Source: JAJTFW01 sp046330075
GTDB taxonomy: Bacteria; Bacteroidota; Bacteroidia; AKYH767-A; OLB10
Assembly: GCA_046330075.1 (NCBI GenBank)
Contig: JAXLTL010000001.1
Coordinates: 1,054,001 to 1,118,000, forward strand
Length of the DNA: 64,000 bases
Reading direction: 5' to 3'
Part shown: positions 1 through 7,030 of the stretch, one piece after another
Numbering within the stretch: position 1 is the stretch's first letter
Layout: the number at the start of each line of letters is the position of its first letter
Notes under the pieces: model-generated
What the model was told of the DNA's origin: nothing
The model's database searches: none
Seen by the model: the letters and a program-made list of their open reading frames with translations, nothing else
Position numbers and translations under genes: made by a program

Positions 1-1368
1 AAAGGCATTAGTCCGGCTGCTGAACAGGTTCGGATAGCCATAGCCGATAGTTATCAGCGGCTGCTCGCTCCATCCATCGAAACAGAAATATTTCATCTCT
101 ACAAGGAAAAAGCAGACAAAGAAGCGATAAAGGTCTTTGGAGAGAACCTCTTGCAGCTGTTGTTGGCAGCGCCTTTGGGAAACAAATCGGTACTGGCCAT
201 TGATCCGGGTTTTCGCTCCGGCTGCAAATGCGTTTGCCTCGATAAACAGGGCAACCTGCTGCACAATGAAACCATTTACCCACATCCGCCACAGTCACAA
301 AGCAAACAGGCAGCTGCCAAAATCCATCAGCTCTGCGAAGTCTATAAAATAGAAGCCATCGCTATCGGCAACGGAACGGCAGGACGCGAAACCGAATCAT
401 TTATTCAGAGCCTCCGGTTCAACAGTGATATTCAGGTGTATGTTGTCAGTGAACAAGGTGCATCGGTGTACTCTGCTTCATCGGTCGCCCGCGAAGAATT
501 TCCGGAATATGATGTTACTGTACGGGGAGCAGTTTCGATCGGCCGGAGACTGATGGATCCCCTGGCAGAGCTGGTGAAGATAGATCCCAAATCCATCGGT
601 GTTGGACAATACCAGCATGATGTTGACCAGGCATTACTCAAATCCGGACTCGACGAAATTGTTGAACGTGCCGTAAATTCAGTCGGCGTGAATCTCAACA
701 CTGCCAGCAAACATTTGCTAACTTATGTATCCGGTATTGGTCCGAATCTCGCACAAAACATCGTCGCCTACCGAAAAGAAAACGGCGCTTTCCGTTCCCG
801 TAAACAGCTTAAACAGGTAGCACGACTCGGCGAAAAAGCCTTTGAACAATGCGCCGGCTTCTTACGGATACACGAAAGCGAACATCCCCTCGACAATACC
901 TCGGTACACCCTGAACGTTATGAGCTGGTAGAGCAGATGGCAAAAGATGCCGGTGTCACGCTCACTGAATTCATTCGCGACGGACAAAAAAGAAAAGAGG
1001 TCGATCTGAAAAAATATACAGACGCCGAAACCGGACTTCCAACGCTGAATGACATCATGGAGGCATTGGCAAAGCCGGGCCTTGATCCACGAAGCAAGAT
1101 CAAGGTCTTTGAATTTGCGAAAGGCATCACCAAGCCGGAGCACCTCGAACCGGGCATGCGCATTCCGGGTATTGTCACCAACATCACCCGCTTTGGCGCA
1201 TTTGTAGATATCGGCGTAAAGCAAGACGGACTCATCCACCTCAGCAACCTGGCCGACCGGTTCATCACCGATCCTGCAGAAGTTGTGAAACTGAATCAGC
1301 ATGTCATGGTAAAGGTACTGGATGTAGATCTGGCTCGGAAAAGGATCGGGTTAAGTTTGAAGGAGTGA
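1..1368 (+). CDS. tex: Tex family transcription accessory protein, 3' part (5' end outside window)
   Basis: The reading frame is open from base 1, so this is the C-terminal 455 residues of a protein of usually 700-780. Tex is a cytoplasmic nucleic-acid-binding protein linked to transcription. Visible parts in order: the YqgF/RNase H-like domain, starting at about base 190 with LAIDPGFRSGCK; a helix-hairpin-helix stretch around bases 725-870 (YVSGIGPNLAQNIVAYR, then LKQVARLGEKAFEQCAGFLRI); and a C-terminal S1 RNA-binding domain at bases 1141-1365 (PGMRIPGIVTNITRFGAFVD). An internal ATG at 151 is not a credible start because homology continues upstream of it. The gene ends with TGA 72 bp before the hairpin that precedes the island boundary. 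It belongs to the resident chromosome and is intact as far as visible. Confidence 0.95.
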   Translation, partial: KGISPAAEQVRIAIADSYQRLLAPSIETEIFHLYKEKADKEAIKVFGENLLQLLLAAPLGNKSVLAIDPGFRSGCKCVCLDKQGNLLHNETIYPHPPQSQSKQAAAKIHQLCEVYKIEAIAIGNGTAGRETESFIQSLRFNSDIQVYVVSEQGASVYSASSVAREEFPEYDVTVRGAVSIGRRLMDPLAELVKIDPKSIGVGQYQHDVDQALLKSGLDEIVERAVNSVGVNLNTASKHLLTYVSGIGPNLAQNIVAYRKENGAFRSRKQLKQVARLGEKAFEQCAGFLRIHESEHPLDNTSVHPERYELVEQMAKDAGVTLTEFIRDGQKRKEVDLKKYTDAETGLPTLNDIMEALAKPGLDPRSKIKVFEFAKGITKPEHLEPGMRIPGIVTNITRFGAFVDIGVKQDGLIHLSNLADRFITDPAEVVKLNQHVMVKVLDVDLARKRIGLSLKE

Positions 1369-1439
1369 GTTTGCAAAAGAATCAAGCCGTTGGCTGAAAA
1401 GGATGTAAAAGTAATACATAATAAAACATATTTAAATGT

Positions 1440-1467
1440 AAAGAGGTTGCCTCTTGGCAACCTCTTT
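1440..1467. terminator. Perfect 12-bp hairpin terminator at the left island border
   Basis: AAAGAGGTTGCC, a TCTT loop and GGCAACCTCTTT form a perfect 12-bp stem. Read on the minus strand it lies directly behind the tRNA-Asp 3'-end fragment, so it is probably the original tRNA terminator, left outside the island when the element integrated. It could also stop tex transcription on the plus strand. Confidence 0.8.
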
Positions 1468-1485
1468 AGCGGTCCGGACGGGACT
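1468..1485 (-). repeat. Left attachment repeat (tRNA-Asp 3'-end fragment)
   Basis: This is an 18-bp direct copy of the 3' end of tRNA-Asp (T arm 3' half, acceptor strand, discriminator). The match to the right copy stops sharply on both sides: T versus A before it, A versus C after it. It is not a functional tRNA because the remaining 56 bases are absent. Confidence 0.92.
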
Positions 1486-1519
1486 AGTATCTACTTATTA
1501 TACAGTGTATTACAATAAA

Positions 1520-1582
1520 TTACGGCTAACGGGTTTTGGGTTCAGGCTAATTTTTTTGGGAATTCGGGTTATTCTGGCTAGG
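1520..1582 (+). repeat. Left cluster of putative integrase arm-type sites
   Basis: Three same-orientation 11-mers, TTACGGCTAAC (1520-1530), TTCAGGCTAAT (1541-1551) and TTCGGGTTATT (1563-1573), are spaced 21 and 22 bp apart, with a further TTCTGGCTAGG at 1572-1582. The right end of the island has the same motif with the same 21/22 spacing. By analogy with lambda and CTnDOT integrases these are probably binding sites for the integrase N-terminal arm domain; this is inference. I see no gene or clear signal in the rest of 1486-1763. Confidence 0.65.
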
Positions 1583-1763
1583 AAGCATTAATCCTTCAAC
1601 AATCAGAATATTCTCGAGACCGCCTAATTATAATAGTATTGATTCCTACTTTGAGTTTTGAGTTATTGGACTCCTCCTATCGTTTTTCCATCTTACGCCT
1701 TAAGTCGTTTAAATATCTTGAAAAACGAAATTCCGAGGCAAAAACGACATAAGTACAAGACAG

Positions 1764-2096
1764 TTAGACATAGGATTTCAAATAAAACTCACGCACCATA
1801 ATGATGCGATTTTTGCGAACAATAAAGTGACTACGACATCCCTTTTCACGCCATATGGAAGGATAAACAGTAATTCTTTGCTTCCTAACATAAAACGCCC
1901 AACAAGGGTTTGCACGTCTCAAAAGATTAAGTTGGATTGTTTGACCGCATCCGCAAGGACATTTCATAATCAAACACCAGTGGAATTTTTTTTCACCAAT
2001 AATATATAAAATGCCTTGTGCTATCTCATCAGGTACTTCTTCTTCAAACCGATAAGCAATTTCGCTATGGTAAACTTCTCTAAATTGCATGACCAT
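1764..2096 (-). CDS. DUF6527 family protein of the ubiquitin-like cassette
   Basis: A 110-residue protein, last gene of the minus-strand ubiquitin-like operon, whose start overlaps the end of the JAB-E1 gene by 17 bp, implying coupled translation. Visible motifs are FHWCLIMKCPCGCGQ (about residues 38-52), LNLL, a Pro-Ser-Trp stretch (YPSIWREKGCRSHF) and a final IRKNRI-like strand. This Cys/His set suggests a metal site. I recognise it as DUF6527, a small family that often accompanies bacterial ubiquitin-like, E2 and E1 genes; its chemistry is not known to me, and a protease-like role is only a guess. A start two codons downstream (MQF) is equally possible. Confidence 0.75.
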   Translation of the reverse strand: MVMQFREVYHSEIAYRFEEEVPDEIAQGILYIIGEKKFHWCLIMKCPCGCGQTIQLNLLRRANPCWAFYVRKQRITVYPSIWREKGCRSHFIVRKNRIIMVREFYLKSYV

Positions 2097-3480
2097 TACT
2101 TAGTTCTGGCATATTCAAAATTGGCAACATATCTCCTCTCCCAACAAACTTTTGCAAATATGGATCTGACAGGGTATCTGATTCTCTTTGAATAAAATTA
2201 TCAGACAAACTAAATCTAATAATACTTGATGTCTCGTTATTTTCATTTTTAAAAGGGTGAATTCTGGCAAGAAATTCATTCACAGCAATGCTTGAAGCGA
2301 ACATATTTAAGCTAATTACAGCTGGGCTGTTCACGTTTACATTAACGACATAACCAGCTTTTATTTCTTCCTCGAAAGCTATAGGATTGGTACGCTGTAG
2401 TCCAACCGCCCTGAGTTCCTCACTAGTATATACCCCGCGATTTTTTAAAGAGCCACCTGCAGGTTGAATATAATGAACATTTCCGCAAACCTGGTTTATT
2501 CCGCCTTTGCCATCCGCGATGATTTTTACTCCGATATCCATGTATGGAATCAAATAAAAAGTTGATATTTGATTGAGTAAATGTCGACCGTCAATTGAGT
2601 CTACGCATCCGAAAATAAAATCACAAGAAGCTAAAAGCGATAATGCTTCGAAACTATTATAAATATTTTTCTCAAGAGAAAACACCTTTGTGCCGAATCC
2701 AAATGTAGAAATTGCTTTGGCCAATACCTCTACTTTCGAACGTTTGTTTTCAGCATCTTCCAATGTGGTGTTCAATATTCTATTGAGATTCTTCTTTTCC
2801 ACTTTGTCAGGATCAACAAGCACCAATTCGCCTATACCAAGACGGGCCAACTGCTCTATTGTAGGGCTACCGGTACCAGAACAGCCGACAACACCTACTC
2901 TTAAACTACTCAAGAGCTTTGTTGTCCCTTCTCCAAACATCTGCTTTGTTCTTAAAACATGATCTTCATTGATTATATTTTTATTTGTATTTTCCCAAAT
3001 AAAAATATCGTCTCCAATGATAGAAATTTTGTCTATATGTTGAAAACTCAAATCAGGCTGAATAACTCTGCCAAATAATTCTCCATCAGGCAGCATAACC
3101 ACACTAGCATGACAATCGACATCATCTATCCATCCAAAAATAGAATTGAATAAATTTCTATCAGATTTATCGTCGGTTACAGAAAATTTTGGAAATCCAG
3201 TAGGGTGAGAATGGATTTTTAGTACACTAAGTTTCTTCTTCTCGGCAATCGAAAGAAACGAATCCAAAGTGTGGCTTGGCCATTCTACTAGGTCCTCTTC
3301 ACGCACACTGCATTGATCATTTGGAACCAAATGCAATTTATGTACAAGAAGAATTTTCCGTTTTTCTAAATACAAAGAACCGCACAGTGCAACCGCGACT
3401 GATTCTTTGTTATCACCTGAGAACAAATGAGAACGTAGTTCATTATAGTGTTTACCCGATATTCGTAATTCGTACTTCAT
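2080..3480 (-). CDS. JAB/JAMM peptidase-E1 (ThiF-like) fusion protein
   Basis: A 466-residue two-domain protein. The N-terminal JAB domain (about 1-150) has a complete JAMM metalloprotease signature: Glu26, then H90-S-H92-P, S100 and D103, matching HxHx7Sx2D. The C-terminal half is an E1/ThiF adenylation domain: Rossmann motif RVGVVGCSGTGSP (194-206), acidic LVDPD (221-225), and N231-L-N-R. In the family the peptidase would trim or remove the ubiquitin-like protein and the E1 half would adenylate its C terminus. At the usual catalytic cysteine position the sequence reads HYIQPAGGSLKNRG, with Ser344 (codon TCT) rather than Cys. Cys332 is the nearest cysteine and is not in the canonical place. 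The gene lies between the E2-like and DUF6527 genes, with 5 bp to the former. Confidence 0.88.
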   Translation of the reverse strand: MKYELRISGKHYNELRSHLFSGDNKESVAVALCGSLYLEKRKILLVHKLHLVPNDQCSVREEDLVEWPSHTLDSFLSIAEKKKLSVLKIHSHPTGFPKFSVTDDKSDRNLFNSIFGWIDDVDCHASVVMLPDGELFGRVIQPDLSFQHIDKISIIGDDIFIWENTNKNIINEDHVLRTKQMFGEGTTKLLSSLRVGVVGCSGTGSPTIEQLARLGIGELVLVDPDKVEKKNLNRILNTTLEDAENKRSKVEVLAKAISTFGFGTKVFSLEKNIYNSFEALSLLASCDFIFGCVDSIDGRHLLNQISTFYLIPYMDIGVKIIADGKGGINQVCGNVHYIQPAGGSLKNRGVYTSEELRAVGLQRTNPIAFEEEIKAGYVVNVNVNSPAVISLNMFASSIAVNEFLARIHPFKNENNETSSIIRFSLSDNFIQRESDTLSDPYLQKFVGRGDMLPILNMPELSNGHAI

Positions 3481-3485
3481 CTTTA

Positions 3486-3881
3486 TTATCGTATTTTAAA
3501 CTCACGCTCCAACCAATGATCAACCAGAAATAGATGTGATGAAACATCATCTATTTCTGGACGCCATGGATTAGTATCGGTACGGTGCCTTGACCATCGC
3601 TGAAATTGTATACCATCAATAATTTGTGGAGCCAATGCTCCAATTGGTTGCCCATCCAATCTATGCAGACCAGGAGAAAAGTAGACCATATCAATTTGGC
3701 TTATGGGGTAACCAGCATCGATTCTCAATGCAAGTGTAACTTCTTTCGAATTATAGCCAGTGGGAACTGGATACCCGTGAATGAGTAACCAGTTTCCCCC
3801 AACCTGCACTGTTTCCCATTTGAGCCCAAGAGAATCCAGATGATCCGCATCTGTCTCCGGTAAATGAAATTGTCTTCGCAT
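3486..3881 (-). CDS. Prokaryotic E2 family E protein without cysteine
   Basis: A 131-residue E2/UBC-fold protein. It matches the prokaryotic E2 family E pattern: FHLPETDADHLDSLGLKWE at the N terminus, LLIHGYPVPTGYN, LALRIDAGYP (the E2 'PxxYP' area), DMVYFSPGL, and the family's C-terminal QRWSRHRTDTNPWRPEIDDV and VDHWLERE. The protein contains no cysteine at all, so it cannot form the thioester of a standard E2. Whether this is true of the whole family or special to this copy cannot be decided here. It lies 11 bp downstream of the ubiquitin-like gene and 5 bp upstream of the JAB-E1 gene, clearly in one operon. Confidence 0.85.
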   Translation of the reverse strand: MRRQFHLPETDADHLDSLGLKWETVQVGGNWLLIHGYPVPTGYNSKEVTLALRIDAGYPISQIDMVYFSPGLHRLDGQPIGALAPQIIDGIQFQRWSRHRTDTNPWRPEIDDVSSHLFLVDHWLEREFKIR

Positions 3882-3892
3882 ATGTAAAGTAT

Positions 3893-4195
3893 TTACCCTT
3901 CAGTTGAATCAAGTGGTAGAGTCATGAATCGCTCCAACCCAGGCTTAGTAAAGCAGATCTTTTCATCGTAACCAACCTTTTTCACTTCACCACCTTTAAG
4001 CTTCATGTTTAGTTGATACTTTTCAACCGGCACCTTTCCTGCTAACGTTAAGAGCTCACGACCAGTCATACATTCCACATCTACTGTGTATTTATCACGG
4101 TCAATTCTGATCTGATAATGTTTTCCTTTGGGAACGTCTTTACCATTCTTTGAATGTCCTTCAACATCGATGATTTCCTTTTTTTCGTTTTCCAT
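3893..4195 (-). CDS. Ubiquitin-like protein (single multi-ubiquitin-type beta-grasp domain)
   Basis: A 100-residue protein, first gene of the minus-strand operon. After a charged N-terminal tail of about 25 residues there is one beta-grasp domain: YQIRIDRDKYTVDVECMTGR, ELLTLAGKVPVEKYQLNMKL, then KVGYDEKICFTKPGLERFMT and the C terminus LPLDSTEG. This is the multi-ubiquitin domain pattern, here present once rather than as tandem copies. It ends directly in a single Gly with no extension to be trimmed, so the mature C terminus would already be exposed for adenylation by the E1 half of the neighbouring fusion protein. Two copies of the shared TGTCAC-N7-CGTC motif lie upstream on its strand. Confidence 0.85.
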   Translation of the reverse strand: MENEKKEIIDVEGHSKNGKDVPKGKHYQIRIDRDKYTVDVECMTGRELLTLAGKVPVEKYQLNMKLKGGEVKKVGYDEKICFTKPGLERFMTLPLDSTEG

Positions 4196-4225
4196 TTAAT
4201 TTATATATTTTAGTTCAACAACAGA

Positions 4226-4242
4226 GACGCGACACCGTGACG
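4226..4242 (-). promoter_or_regulatory. Bipartite motif copy D (CGTCAC-N7-CGTC), proximal to the ubiquitin-like gene
   Basis: On the minus strand this reads CGTCACGGTGTCGCGTC and ends 31 bp before the ubiquitin-like ATG. It differs by one base from the TGTCAC-N7-CGTC shared by the other three copies. The CGTC half resembles the -10 element of many ECF sigma factors, but 7 bp is too short for a normal -35/-10 spacer, so it may instead be an activator or repressor site. Confidence 0.6.
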
Positions 4243-4278
4243 AGTTTTCGTTTCAATGTGTGCACTTACATGCTATAG

Positions 4279-4295
4279 GACGTTGAACTGTGACA
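4279..4295 (-). promoter_or_regulatory. Bipartite motif copy C (TGTCAC-N7-CGTC)
   Basis: Minus-strand TGTCACAGTTCAACGTC, followed by CTATAG. It lies 84 bp upstream of the ubiquitin-like start codon and points toward that operon. Confidence 0.6.
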
Positions 4296-4349
4296 AAAAT
4301 ATTATTGAACCTCGAGCTGCTAATAATGGGCTAATTACATTCTTTAGAG

Positions 4350-4366
4350 TGTCACTATCATGCGTC
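4350..4366 (+). promoter_or_regulatory. Bipartite motif copy B (TGTCAC-N7-CGTC)
   Basis: Plus-strand TGTCACTATCATGCGTC, followed by TTG. It points toward the sigma factor gene, 179 bp away. Confidence 0.58.
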
Positions 4367-4467
4367 TTGATTCTTATGGGAGACCTTTATTAATACCGAC
4401 AAATGCTAAAATATATCTATTTGTATATCAAGTAATTATACCGATATTTGGTTAACGCAGTGAACCC

Positions 4468-4484
4468 TGTCACGGTTTCACGTC
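4468..4484 (+). promoter_or_regulatory. Bipartite motif copy A (TGTCAC-N7-CGTC), proximal to the sigma factor gene
   Basis: Plus-strand TGTCACGGTTTCACGTC, followed by TTAG, ending 61 bp before the sigma factor ATG. Together with copy D it places the same element just upstream of each divergent operon. Confidence 0.6.
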
Positions 4485-4545
4485 TTAGTATAAAAATGGA
4501 GGAAGTGATGAATTACAATAAATTTAAAAAAAACTTCAGTAGCGA

Positions 4546-5196
4546 ATGGAAAAATTTACACCAGCTCAGCTTCAACGTTCGTTAAAAGACGAACAGAACC
4601 TTTCAATTTTGAAAGGTATTTCAAATTCAATGAACGATAAGGCCAATGGTGACAAAGCGTTCAATGAATTTTATTACAGGTTTCATAGGTTCGTTTGGAA
4701 CATCGCAGTTAGGGTATGTTCAAAGTTCTCGAAAGATGAAACAGTTGCTGAAGACTTATTTCAGGAGATATTTAAACGAGTCTATTTGAAAGCACACCTC
4801 TTGACTAAAGGTAAAACAGGGGAAATATCCGACCTTACAATTAAGGCTTGGCTCTGCAGAATCGGAAACCATGCCCTAATAGATTACATCAGGGGTAATG
4901 AAATAGAAAATAAAGGGATTGAGTTCGTCTTAGGTGTTCACGAAGAACGCGAATATCAGCCGTCAGAAGGCCAAGAAGAGGCGGTGGATATAAATCATAC
5001 CTTACTTCACGAAGCAATCGAGAAGTTATCTTCTAAGGAAAAGGAAATCTTATACCTTTACCTCTATAACACAGAGAAAAAGGTAAAGCCTGAAGACCTG
5101 AAAAACTTGGCAACTAAACACGGTATCAAGACTGATTCGATCCGCAAAGCATATTACAGGATATTAGACGACCTTAAAGTACAACTCAAAAAATAG
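4546..5196 (+). CDS. Sigma-70 family (ECF-like) RNA polymerase sigma factor
   Basis: A 216-residue protein. Region 2 is visible as FNEFYYRFHRFVWNIAVRVC and ETVAEDLFQEIFKRVYLKA, with the region 2.4-type stretch IKAWLCRIGNHALIDYIRG. Region 4 follows as LLHEAIEKLSSKEKEILYLY and a C-terminal helix pair ending IRKAYYRILDDLKVQL. There is no region 1 or 3, as expected for an ECF-type factor. It heads a three-gene plus-strand operon with a 108-residue protein and an ImmA/IrrE peptidase and is divergent from the ubiquitin-like operon. Repeated TGTCAC-N7-CGTC motifs upstream of both operons make it a candidate regulator of both, including itself; that is inference. Confidence 0.85.
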   Translation: MEKFTPAQLQRSLKDEQNLSILKGISNSMNDKANGDKAFNEFYYRFHRFVWNIAVRVCSKFSKDETVAEDLFQEIFKRVYLKAHLLTKGKTGEISDLTIKAWLCRIGNHALIDYIRGNEIENKGIEFVLGVHEEREYQPSEGQEEAVDINHTLLHEAIEKLSSKEKEILYLYLYNTEKKVKPEDLKNLATKHGIKTDSIRKAYYRILDDLKVQLKK

Positions 5197-5246
5197 AAAT
5201 AAAAACCCCTAAAAAGTTAATTGAAAAACAATTCAAAAAAGAAATC

Positions 5247-5573
5247 ATGAGCAAATCCAACAACAACTTCGAGAATGAACTGTACCAAATTTTCAAAAAA
5301 TACGGTTACTTGTTCCCGACTACCGAAGAAGAAGTGGAGCGATTTGAAAAGTTACATGGTAGCACGGACATTCAAATGCCAGAGAAATTTAAAACTCCAG
5401 ATGCTATCATAGCTGCTATTAAGGGTGGTTCTGGTGACACCCAAGAAGCAGAATTAGAAAAAACTTATGCAATGGCTGCCCGTAGTGGGAAGAAGATTCC
5501 GAACACAGTACTCACCCAAATGAGAAATGACCGGTCAAGTGCGGTTGACAAGGTGAAAAAACGAAAGAAATAA
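5247..5573 (+). CDS. Hypothetical 108-residue protein between sigma factor and ImmA/IrrE peptidase
   Basis: I do not recognise this family. The protein is soluble-looking, acidic in its first half (TEEEVERFEKLHGS around residues 25-40), with a middle Gly-rich turn (KGGSGDTQEAELEK) and a very basic C terminus (VDKVKKRKK). There is no membrane segment and no clear HTH. Its stop codon overlaps the ATG of the peptidase gene (TAATGA), so the two are translationally coupled. In comparable modules (ImmR/ImmA, CapH/CapP) the gene beside an ImmA-type peptidase encodes its substrate, so this protein may be the cleavage target or an anti-sigma factor. Nothing in the sequence proves this. Confidence 0.7.
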   Translation: MSKSNNNFENELYQIFKKYGYLFPTTEEEVERFEKLHGSTDIQMPEKFKTPDAIIAAIKGGSGDTQEAELEKTYAMAARSGKKIPNTVLTQMRNDRSSAVDKVKKRKK

Positions 5574-6412
5574 TGAATCGATATCGGGAGCTCACTATTG
5601 CAGACTTAGCTGAAAAAACAGCCCAAAAATATTCTAAAACAATCCGGACAAATCCCGAATTGATAGCCCACAGAGAAGGCTTGACCTTTTCTGATGGTCG
5701 ATATGGCGATCATTTTGAAGCAATGATTGAATACTGCAAGAGCGAACCTGATTATCCCTTTCACATTTACCTGAATCTTGATCAAATCCGTCACCCTGAA
5801 TCTTTGCGAGGCAGGTCGTCTTTTGGACACGAGCTTGGACACTATTTTATTCCTGATCACCGGAAGGTCCTCCTCTCTGGTAAATCATTAACCTACGATC
5901 ACAATTACAATTACATTGAAAATCCAGTAGTCGAACAAGAGGCCGATTGTTTCTCAGCCAATCTACTGATGCCCCCCACTATTTTTCGAGAACAGGCAGA
6001 AAAACATAGAATTGTTGGTCTCAATAGTGTTCTTCGGTTATCAAACCGTTTTGATACATCGATGTTAAGTACAGCACTTCAATACGTTAAAATGGATTTT
6101 TATCCTTCGGTACTGATAAAATGGGCAGCAGATAATCGATTCCAATGGCATTATATGTCCGGTAAATTCAGAAGGAACATACCCGATTCGTTCAAGTTTC
6201 AATTTAACGCTCAACGACCAACATCGGATTGCGACCTCACTACGATAACGTTTGGAAATTGGAAGTCAACTTATGGTACGACAATTACAAATTTGTCTTC
6301 TTGGGTTTATGATATCAAACCTGGATCTCGAAAGGATATGGTGTTGAAGGAACAGACTATGCCTCTCGGCCGTTACGGTGGCATTTCACTTCTTTGCCCA
6401 GCGTCTTATTAA
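5573..6412 (+). CDS. ImmA/IrrE family metallopeptidase
   Basis: A 279-residue zinc peptidase. The HExxH motif is HELGH at residues 86-90 (in RSSFGHELGHYFIPDH), and the third ligand lies in VVEQEADCFSANLLMP (Glu123 region), exactly the ImmA/IrrE arrangement. After the catalytic domain comes a C-terminal beta-rich region of about 130 residues with no motif I recognise. ImmA/IrrE peptidases usually cleave a repressor or other regulator under stress; the likely targets are the sigma factor or the 108-residue protein encoded upstream. The ATG overlaps the upstream stop, so it is part of the same operon. The following 166 bp (6413-6578) are AT-rich and show no gene. Confidence 0.88.
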   Translation: MNRYRELTIADLAEKTAQKYSKTIRTNPELIAHREGLTFSDGRYGDHFEAMIEYCKSEPDYPFHIYLNLDQIRHPESLRGRSSFGHELGHYFIPDHRKVLLSGKSLTYDHNYNYIENPVVEQEADCFSANLLMPPTIFREQAEKHRIVGLNSVLRLSNRFDTSMLSTALQYVKMDFYPSVLIKWAADNRFQWHYMSGKFRRNIPDSFKFQFNAQRPTSDCDLTTITFGNWKSTYGTTITNLSSWVYDIKPGSRKDMVLKEQTMPLGRYGGISLLCPASY

Positions 6413-6578
6413 TAATTTTTGATTCGTAATTTTCGTTGACGAATTCAGAAGTACTTTAATTATTAATTATTCGATGCATTTAACTTTTTAATTCATTAAC
6501 CCAAACTCAAAAGTGCCACCCGAAAAATTACCCCCTACTTGTCTAAACTGACCTATTTCCATATTCCCTTTACAATAA

Positions 6579-7030
6579 TCAAAGGATAATTCCTTTGCTG
6601 TTGTAGAATCCATCTACTAGTCGTGTTTTTGAGTTATCATCGACATAACTGCAAGATTTAAAAGTGTTGTTCTCACCATTTAGATCTTTTATACACCTTA
6701 AAGAAACCATTTCGTAAGCACCATTTGCAAATGCATATGCGGCAATATCAAAGGAGCTTTTGTTTTTACTTTCCAAAAGGCGGAATTTGATTACCGATTG
6801 AACACACGAATGCACTTCATTGCCTTTGGAGACACCAGAACTGCTTTAAAGGTCATTGAGCCGCTACCGTCCAATAAAAAAATCACGGTTGATTGAACAA
6901 CCGAGACGAGTCTAATATCTCCTAAACTTTTAGATGCAATTTGAATAAGTTTAGAGCCGATTTGTATTTTCTGTGTAGTCGATTTTCCTATTTCTATTTT
7001 GTTATTTGATTTTTGAATTTCCTTACCCAT
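6579..7030 (-). pseudogene. Frameshifted vWA-domain gene
   Basis: The first 79 codons (from ATG at 7030) end in VIFLLDGSGSMTFKA, carrying the vWA MIDAS motif DxSxS, then run into a stop. A second frame picks up the same domain at once (SSGVSKGNEVHSCVQSVIKF, then NKSSFDIAAYAFANGAYEM) and continues to 6579. A one-frame shift near 6840 therefore breaks a gene of about 150 codons. The gene began just inside the end of the upstream PLD/J-domain pseudogene (ATGGGTAA overlap), so the two were an operon. It could be repaired if the shift were a sequencing error, but its neighbour has several more. Confidence 0.7.

Noticed and set aside
1468..1485. Possible second tRNA gene at the left border
   Set aside because: Only the 3' 18 bases of tRNA-Asp match; the rest of the cloverleaf is absent, so it is an attachment remnant.
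6791..7030. 79-codon protein with a complete vWA MIDAS motif as an intact gene
   Set aside because: The domain continues in another frame immediately after the motif, so the frame is a broken piece of a longer gene.
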